In this document: piece after piece, positions 1 through 3,943 of the stretch | Layout of the letters: every line of letters begins with the position of its first letter | Numbering within the stretch: position 1 is the stretch's first letter | Source: Chloroflexota bacterium | GTDB lineage: Bacteria; Chloroflexota; UBA5177; JANWHV01 | DNA length: 5,474 nucleotides | Assembly (NCBI GenBank): GCA_025924845.1 | Contig: JAICHN010000356.1 | Span: forward strand, 1 to 5,474 | Direction of reading: 5' to 3' | Made by a program: the position numbers and the translations under genes | Notes under the pieces: generated by a model | Database searches by the model: none | The model's input: the letters and a program-made list of their open reading frames with translations, nothing else | What the model was told of the DNA's origin: nothing

Positions 1-1290
1 ACCAAGCAGAGTTGAGTAGATTAGGTAATGACCTGTAGGATTCAGCTTGGCTACGAAGGCATCATAGCCACCTCGGTTGTGTGGCTGGAAGGCACGGGAG
101 GTGGTAGGAAAGTCGATGGCATTGGAATAGCCCGTGACGAAGGCGTCACCATTCGCGTCCACCGCGATCCCGGTGCCATAGCTATTAGGCTGGCTTCCGC
201 TTGGGACGCCTTGAGAGCCGTTCAAATAGGTCGTATACAGAAGTCGATTACCGCGCGGGTTAATCTTAGCCACGAACACGTTTGCGCATGCGTTAGGCGG
301 ACAGGCTGCCGGCGCCCCTCGCAGCATTGCGGTTTGGGTAATAATCGTGGAATAGGTAGTGCCGGCCACATACACATTGCCGACATGATCGATGGCAATC
401 GCGCTCCCCGCATCATAGCTGCCATCAAGGTTAGAGTACGAGAGCACAGGGTCGATGATCAGGGGAGCCGCGTGATCGTAGGAGCCAATCAGGATTTTCG
501 CCTCGTGCGTCCCGACCAGGGTATACCGAGCGGTAACCGCGCGTCCTCCGCTGCTGGCGCCCTGGTATGCACGCGGAGCCTTCTCGGTTACTATACCGAG
601 GGCACTGCTCATAATCAGGTTGCCGAACCGATCGATGCTAAGCGCGCCGGCACCGGGGAAGGCCAGTCGGATTTGGTTGGCCTTCGCTCCAGGAGCCAGC
701 GTGAAATCATATTCGAGATCGCCCTGAGTACCGAAATAAGTCACGTCGATACCTGGATACACGCCTTTGTAGGTCACTCGGCCAAATGTGGGCACTCCGG
801 TACGCCATGCCTTGGGATTCGAACCTACGAGGTAGTTAACAGTCGCTTGTTGCTTATCAAGGCCGACGATACGCGGCGTGGGAGTGGCGCCCACGAGCTG
901 GAAGCGAATGGTTGTAGTGCGTGGCGGTCGGGCTATGCCGTTTGCTTCCGTTTTGATGGGCCGCGTGTCAACCAGAAGTTCGGGACCCGTCGAGTCCATG
1001 GACAGCGCGAACCCATTCCCGTGCGCTACATAGCTGGTCGATCTGTTTGCTCCGCTCTCCTGCTCGAACACCAATGGCATCTTGGAGACGGATACATGTG
1101 GCTGTGTCATATGGGCACGTTCAGTGCCCGCGCCCGTCTGCCGGAGAGACGCCGCGGCGGCGTGCGCGGTCGGAGGAGTGGAGGCGACGCCGTTTAGCGG
1201 AACCGATGCGCCAAGGATCCCAGTGAAGGCTACGGCGGCCCCGGCACCTCTAAGGGCGGAAAACGGAAGCTTTCGGCGCATCGATATCAT
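1..1290 (-). CDS. Secreted SBBP-repeat beta-propeller protein, 3' end beyond left edge
   Basis: The frame is open from an ATG at 1290-1288 to the left edge: 430 codons and no stop, so the C-terminus is missing. Residues 1-45 look like a signal peptide: basic start (RRK at 5-7), hydrophobic stretch at about 15-30, and an AHA-A type cleavage site near 43-45. Residues about 70-285 match the N-terminal domain usually found before SBBP repeats, with NYLVG (152-156), VYPGIDVTYFG (177-187) and LEYDFTLAPGA (192-202). SBBP (seven-bladed beta-propeller) repeats begin near 290: VYVAGTTYS (307-315), VAKINPRGNRLLYTTYLNG (340-358), a second round with GIAVDANGDAFVTGYS (374-389), and DAFVAKLNPTG (410-420). 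A short loop with two cysteines (C330, C335) interrupts the first repeat. The family is extracellular or surface-exposed and its function is generally unknown; no enzymatic motif is visible. AGGAGAGG lies 8-11 nt before this ATG. The next in-frame ATG (1281-1279) is too far from it. Family call is secure; role unknown. Confidence 0.9.
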   Translation of the reverse strand, partial: MISMRRKLPFSALRGAGAAVAFTGILGASVPLNGVASTPPTAHAAAASLRQTGAGTERAHMTQPHVSVSKMPLVFEQESGANRSTSYVAHGNGFALSMDSTGPELLVDTRPIKTEANGIARPPRTTTIRFQLVGATPTPRIVGLDKQQATVNYLVGSNPKAWRTGVPTFGRVTYKGVYPGIDVTYFGTQGDLEYDFTLAPGAKANQIRLAFPGAGALSIDRFGNLIMSSALGIVTEKAPRAYQGASSGGRAVTARYTLVGTHEAKILIGSYDHAAPLIIDPVLSYSNLDGSYDAGSAIAIDHVGNVYVAGTTYSTIITQTAMLRGAPAACPPNACANVFVAKINPRGNRLLYTTYLNGSQGVPSGSQPNSYGTGIAVDANGDAFVTGYSNAIDFPTTSRAFQPHNRGGYDAFVAKLNPTGHYLIYSTLLG

Positions 1291-1298
1291 TGGCGGGC

Positions 1299-1307
1299 CC
1301 TCTCCTC
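1299..1307 (-). promoter_or_regulatory. Ribosome binding site of the SBBP gene
   Basis: On the minus strand the sequence GAGGAGAGG precedes the ATG at 1290. Its two Shine-Dalgarno-like cores (GAGGAG and GGAGAGG) end 11 and 8 nt before the start codon. This favours the first ATG over the ATG three codons later. Confidence 0.6.
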
Positions 1308-1339
1308 ATATTAATGCATGTCGTTCAGGAGCAATGCTG

Positions 1340-1358
1340 GTCATTAGCATAGCATGAC
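1340..1358 (-). promoter_or_regulatory. Candidate extended -10 within an inverted repeat, upstream of the SBBP gene
   Basis: The minus strand reads TGCTATGCT at 1354-1346, an extended -10 (TG-n-TATGCT, four of six to TATAAT). It would start transcription near 1339 and give a leader of about 50 nt before the SBBP ATG. The hexamer 17 nt further upstream (GGTCCA) is a poor -35. The -10 sits exactly between the arms of a short inverted repeat, GTCAT (1340-1344) and ATGAC (1354-1358). That could be an operator, but 5-bp arms are common by chance. Weak call. Confidence 0.25.
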
Positions 1359-1410
1359 ACGGGCACCGTGGACCCTTATGCCGCGACTTGTCTATCACCC
1401 ATTTGTCATG

Positions 1411-1437
1411 TTGCGTTAATCCAGGCCGGCCTATACT
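1411..1437 (+). promoter_or_regulatory. Candidate promoter of the orphan transcript
   Basis: TTGCGT (1411-1416) and TATACT (1432-1437, five of six to TATAAT) are separated by 15 nt, shorter than the ideal 17. A 10-bp perfect palindrome, AGGCCGGCCT (1423-1432), lies between them and touches the -10. If used, transcription would begin near 1444 and stop at the hairpin ending at 1590. The call depends mainly on the good -10 and on a terminator downstream that needs a transcript. Confidence 0.25.
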
Positions 1438-1443
1438 GGCGGA

Positions 1444-1590
1444 GCCGGTGTAGGAAGTGCGCGAGTGCCGGCGAGGTACCGAACATAGGCATCGCGGCAA
1501 CACATTTTTCTACCCATTGTTGCCACTCTTCACCGTCGTTGATGCCGGTTTCCTGGTTTGGCCCGGGGGCACCGCCCCCGGGCTGTTTTA
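1444..1590 (+). ncRNA. Candidate small RNA or terminated leader of about 147 nt
   Basis: No convincing ORF lies in this stretch, yet it ends in a textbook intrinsic terminator (1561-1590) facing right. Pairings I can see: GCCGG (1444-1448) with CCGGC (1468-1472); GGCATC (1488-1493) with GATGCC (1541-1546); and, nested inside the latter, GGCAACA (1496-1502) with TGTTGCC (1518-1524) around a 15-nt loop. I found no signature of tmRNA, RNase P RNA, SRP RNA or a known riboswitch class. 6S-like RNA cannot be excluded by eye. An alternative is an attenuator-type leader for secG, which starts 99 nt beyond the terminator. Existence is inferred from the orphan terminator and the nested stems only. Confidence 0.25.
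1561..1590 (+). terminator. Strong intrinsic terminator with no recognisable upstream gene
   Basis: A perfect 10-bp GC-rich stem, GCCCGGGGGC (1561-1570) and GCCCCCGGGC (1574-1583) with loop ACC, is followed by TGTTTTA. The U-rich tail exists only in the rightward direction, so it should stop plus-strand transcription. The gene to its left lies on the other strand, so the terminated transcript is unidentified. It would also insulate secG from antisense read-through of the SBBP gene. Confidence 0.8.
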
Positions 1591-1601
1591 TTGCCCGCTC
1601 A

Positions 1602-1617
1602 CCCTTGCAGGCAAGGG
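1602..1617. promoter_or_regulatory. Perfect interrupted palindrome, candidate operator of secG
   Basis: CCCTTGC (1602-1608) and GCAAGGG (1611-1617) are perfect inverted copies separated by AG. The site covers the whole predicted -35 element of secG (1605-1610). A 7-2-7 dyad over a -35 is a typical position for a repressor site. It could instead form a small RNA hairpin. No regulator can be named. Confidence 0.35.
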
Positions 1618-1634
1618 GGCGCACATGCTACAGT
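1605..1634 (+). promoter_or_regulatory. Candidate promoter of the secG-tRNA-Leu unit
   Basis: TTGCAG (1605-1610), an 18-nt gap, then TGCTACAGT, an extended -10 with hexamer TACAGT (1629-1634). It lies directly after the intrinsic terminator and would give a leader of about 50 nt before the secG GTG. The -35 is only a three-of-six match; the extended TG motif compensates in part. Confidence 0.4.
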
Positions 1635-1671
1635 ACCCAAGCGACGAAACCGTTCGCATGGCGTCGTGTTT

Positions 1672-1679
1672 AGGTGAGG
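1672..1679 (+). promoter_or_regulatory. Ribosome binding site fixing the GTG start of secG
   Basis: AGGTGAGG ends 10 nt before GTG at 1690. The next codon, TTG at 1693, could also start translation but would be 13 nt away, so GTG is preferred. Confidence 0.6.
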
Positions 1680-1689
1680 TTTTGCGCCC

Positions 1690-1911
1690 GTGTTGACGGC
1701 CCTCCGCATCGTTCAGGTAATCCTGGCGGTATTTCTCTCGGTCTTGATCTTGTTGCAGTCACGCGGCAGTGGGCTCGGCAGCGTGTTTGGCGGCGATGGT
1801 AATGTGTTCCAGACGCGGCGCGGCATCGAGTTGACGCTGTTTAAGTTCACGATTGGCATCGCGGCCGCATTCCTGGTCGTGTCTCTTCTGGTGGTGTCCA
1901 AGTTCATCTGA
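1690..1911 (+). CDS. secG: Preprotein translocase subunit SecG
   Basis: This 73-residue membrane protein is the small accessory subunit of the SecYEG channel in the inner membrane. It assists SecA-driven export of unfolded proteins such as those probably encoded on both sides of it. Two hydrophobic helices are visible, at about residues 3-22 and 49-71. Between them lies the family loop LLQSRGSGLGSVFGG (21-35) with its glycine-rich turn, followed by QTRRGIE (41-47), which matches the conserved basic-Gly segment before helix 2. The length fits the short SecG of Chloroflexota and Firmicutes; the E. coli protein is about 110 residues because of a C-terminal tail. The start is GTG, supported by AGGTGAGG upstream. 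Stop TGA at 1909-1911 is 30 nt before tRNA-Leu with no terminator between, so the two are probably cotranscribed. Identification is secure. Confidence 0.95.
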   Translation: MLTALRIVQVILAVFLSVLILLQSRGSGLGSVFGGDGNVFQTRRGIELTLFKFTIGIAAAFLVVSLLVVSKFI

Positions 1912-1941
1912 TCCCTGCTCGTTTCTTCTCTCGTACCGCTT

Positions 1942-2024
1942 GCCGAAGTGGTGAAATTGGCAGACACGCGGTGTTCAGGACGCCGTGAGCTATGCTCGTG
2001 TGGGTTCGAGTCCCTCCTTCGGCA
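1942..2024 (+). tRNA. tRNA-Leu, anticodon CAG
   Basis: An 83-nt class II tRNA. The acceptor stem GCCGAAG (1942-1948) pairs with CTTCGGC (2017-2023), with discriminator base A2024. The D-loop carries GG at 1959-1960. The anticodon stem CGGTG (1969-1973) pairs with CGCCG (1981-1985) around the loop TTCAGGA, with anticodon CAG at 1976-1978, reading leucine codon CUG. The long variable arm GAGC-TAT-GCTC (1987-1997) confirms the Leu class. T-loop TTCGAGT is at 2005-2011. The T stem GTGGG (2000-2004) against CCCTC (2012-2016) has one T-T mismatch (2001/2015). The 3' CCA is not encoded. The gene is 30 nt after secG and 3 nt before a long hairpin terminator. Confidence 0.96.
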
Positions 2025-2027
2025 CTA

Positions 2028-2076
2028 CAATAAAGCGAAACTCCGGCGGTAACACCGCCGGAGTTTCGCTTTATTG
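2028..2076. terminator. 23-bp perfect hairpin terminator after tRNA-Leu
   Basis: Arms 2028-2050 and 2054-2076 are exact inverted copies around an AAC loop: an unusually long, gap-free stem with a GC-rich core near the loop and an A/T-rich base. On the plus strand the stem ends in CTTTATT. On the minus strand the mirrored arm also ends in T-rich sequence, so it could work in both directions. It closes the secG-tRNA unit and separates it from the acyl-CoA synthetase gene. Confidence 0.8.
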
Positions 2077-2103
2077 GCTGTCTTCCACCTCGATAGGTAT
2101 GCT
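2074..2103 (+). promoter_or_regulatory. Candidate promoter of the acyl-CoA synthetase gene
   Basis: TTGGCT (2074-2079), an 18-nt gap and TATGCT (2098-2103), each four of six to consensus. Initiation near 2110 would give a leader of about 26 nt before the ATG. The -35 overlaps the last bases of the preceding hairpin. Plausible because the gene needs its own promoter after a strong terminator. Confidence 0.35.
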
Positions 2104-2135
2104 CACCATGAAGCCGGAATCGAAGGGGGAGAACG

Positions 2136-3845
2136 ATGGGACAGCAGCCTTTAAGCCGGAGCTATGTTCATGGCGCTTCCGAGACGGCACTGATCGGCCT
2201 GACGATTGGCGATCTTTTCGATCAGATAGCGCAAGCTCACGGTGATCGTGACGCTCTGGTCGATCGCGGACAGGGCCTCCGCTACTCATACACGGCGCTG
2301 CGGGCGGCGGTCGACGATGCGGCGCGCGCCTTCCACGCCCTCGGGCTCCGCAAGGGAGAGCGCCTTGGGATCTGGGCGCCCAATCGGGCCGAGTGGGTGA
2401 TTACCCAGTTCGCCACCCCCAAACTGGGCGTGATTATGGTGAATATCAATCCAGCTTATCAGAGTGCGGAACTGGAATATGCGCTGCGCCAGTCCGGCAT
2501 TTCTACCCTGGTGCTCGCTCCCGCCTTCAAGAGCAGCGACTACCTCGCCACCCTGCTGAGTATCTGCCCCGAAATTTCGGGACAGCCGGGTTCCTGGCGC
2601 TCGACCCGCTTGCCCGACTTGCGAGAAGTGATCGTGTTGAGCGATCAGGCGCCGGCCGGGATGCAGGCATGGCCGGAGCTGCTGACTCTTGCCGACCGCG
2701 TGGGCGCCGACCAGTTGGCGGCGATTCAGGCTGAACAGCAGTTCGATGATCCGATCAACATCCAATACACCTCGGGCACCACCGGCTATCCCAAAGGGGC
2801 GACGCTCACCCACCACAATATCCTCAACAACGGCTTTTTCATCGGCGAGGCGATGCGGCTGACCGCCGCGGATCGCTTATGCATCCCTGTCCCGTTCTAC
2901 CATTGTTTCGGCATGGTGCTGGGCAACCTGGCCTGCGTGACTCACGGCAGCGCCATGATCTTGCCGGGCGAGGGCTTTGATGCCCTCGGCGTGCTGGAGT
3001 CGGTGCAGGCCGAGCATTGCACCGCGCTTCATGGTGTGCCGACTATGTTCATCGCCGAACTGGAGCATCCGCGATTCGCCGAGTTTGACCTCACCACCTT
3101 GCGCACCGGCATCATGGCAGGCTCGCCGTGCCCGGTCGAGGTGATGCGGAAGGTCAACACGCTGATGCATATGCCCGAGGTGACCATCGCCTACGGTATG
3201 ACCGAGACATCCCCCGTTTCCTTCCAGACGACCGTGGATGATCCACTGGAGAAGCGAGTGGGAAGCGTCGGCCGCGTGCAGCCGCACGTGGAAGCCAAAA
3301 TCATCGACCCCGGAACAGAGCGGATCGTGCCCCCTGGGACGCCGGGTGAACTCTGTACTCGCGGCTATCTAGTGATGCTCGGCTATTGGAACAACGCCGA
3401 AGGGACGGCCGCGGCCATCGATCCGGCACGCTGGATGCACACCGGCGACCTCGCCACGATCGATGAAGACGGCTATTGCAACATCGTCGGGCGCATCAAG
3501 GACATGATTATTCGGGGCGGCGAGAACATTTATCCACGCGAGGTGGAGGAGTTTCTCTATACGCACCCCAAGGTGCAAGACGTGCAGGTAATCGGCGTCC
3601 CCAGCCGAAAGTACGGCGAGGAAGTGATGGCGTGGATTCGCCTGAAAGAGGGCGTCGCCGCCGAGGCGGAGGAGATCCGTGCCTTCTGTCGCGGCAAGAT
3701 CGCGCACTACAAGATTCCAGCCTACTGCAAGTTCGTGGACAGTTTTCCCATGACGGTGACCGGGAAGGTGCAAAAGTTCAAGATGCGTGATATCGCCGTC
3801 GAGGAGCTGGCATTGCGGGAAGACGCGGGCATCGTGACCGCCTAG
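2136..3845 (+). CDS. Acyl-CoA synthetase, ACSF2-like AMP-binding family
   Basis: A 569-residue cytosolic adenylate-forming enzyme. It should activate a fatty or other carboxylic acid with ATP to an acyl-AMP and then transfer the acyl group to CoA, feeding beta-oxidation or lipid synthesis. The large N-terminal domain (about 1-450) carries the P-loop [11 protein letters not shown] (211-221), YGMTE (353-357) and TGD (436-438). The hinge region [21 protein letters not shown] spans 452-472. The small C-terminal domain ends with VTGK at 541-544, where K544 is the expected catalytic lysine. All core residues are present and the length is normal. The segment ICPEI...RLPDL (143-162) and THHNILNN (225-232) resemble the ACSF2/YngI-like medium-chain clade; this is a judgement by eye and chain length is not certain. 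ATG 2136 is supported by GGGGGAG ending 4 nt upstream. It stands alone, with no other beta-oxidation genes nearby. Confidence 0.93.
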   Translation: MGQQPLSRSYVHGASETALIGLTIGDLFDQIAQAHGDRDALVDRGQGLRYSYTALRAAVDDAARAFHALGLRKGERLGIWAPNRAEWVITQFATPKLGVIMVNINPAYQSAELEYALRQSGISTLVLAPAFKSSDYLATLLSICPEISGQPGSWRSTRLPDLREVIVLSDQAPAGMQAWPELLTLADRVGADQLAAIQAEQQFDDPINIQYTSGTTGYPKGATLTHHNILNNGFFIGEAMRLTAADRLCIPVPFYHCFGMVLGNLACVTHGSAMILPGEGFDALGVLESVQAEHCTALHGVPTMFIAELEHPRFAEFDLTTLRTGIMAGSPCPVEVMRKVNTLMHMPEVTIAYGMTETSPVSFQTTVDDPLEKRVGSVGRVQPHVEAKIIDPGTERIVPPGTPGELCTRGYLVMLGYWNNAEGTAAAIDPARWMHTGDLATIDEDGYCNIVGRIKDMIIRGGENIYPREVEEFLYTHPKVQDVQVIGVPSRKYGEEVMAWIRLKEGVAAEAEEIRAFCRGKIAHYKIPAYCKFVDSFPMTVTGKVQKFKMRDIAVEELALREDAGIVTA

Positions 3846-3875
3846 CGCCCGTTAACCGACAATCACTACTATATG

Positions 3876-3901
3876 GATCCTGACACTAAAGTGTCAGGAT
3901 C
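3876..3901. terminator. 12-bp perfect hairpin between convergent genes
   Basis: GATCCTGACACT (3876-3887) and AGTGTCAGGATC (3890-3901) are exact inverted copies around AA. It lies 30 nt after the acyl-CoA synthetase stop and 42 nt after the stop of the opposing gene, the expected place for a shared terminator. Neither side has a T-run (TCTCCC on the right), so it is not a classic intrinsic terminator. It may act with Rho, as an RNA 3'-end stabiliser, or as a protein-binding dyad. Confidence 0.5.
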
Positions 3902-3943
3902 TCCCACCCGGTACTTCAGCGTCAAGATCGTCAATCAGGATGC

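Noticed and set aside
28..1197. A 389-codon plus-strand open frame opposite the SBBP gene
   Set aside because: Its translation has no recognisable domain, while the opposite strand in the same interval encodes a clear signal peptide and SBBP motifs. It has no good ribosome binding site and is best explained as an antisense shadow.
1444..1590. tmRNA, SRP RNA or RNase P RNA in the intergenic region
   Set aside because: I looked for their conserved cores and found none, and the interval is too short for tmRNA or RNase P RNA.
1306..1624. Short minus-strand frames in the divergent intergenic region
   Set aside because: No domain, no persuasive ribosome binding site, and one covers the terminator stem. 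They look like chance frames.
1368..1696. Short plus-strand frames in the divergent intergenic region
   Set aside because: Their translations are low-complexity or Cys/Arg-rich with no family resemblance, and they run through the intrinsic terminator hairpin.
1942..2076. tRNA-Leu as an integration site for a mobile element
   Set aside because: No integrase, no duplicated tRNA 3' end and no direct repeat were seen in the window. The inverted repeat next to the tRNA is better explained as a terminator.
2286..3773. Minus-strand frames of 134-176 codons opposite the acyl-CoA synthetase gene
   Set aside because: His/Arg/Gly-rich products typical of antisense frames in GC-rich coding DNA; the sense strand carries the full set of adenylate-forming motifs.
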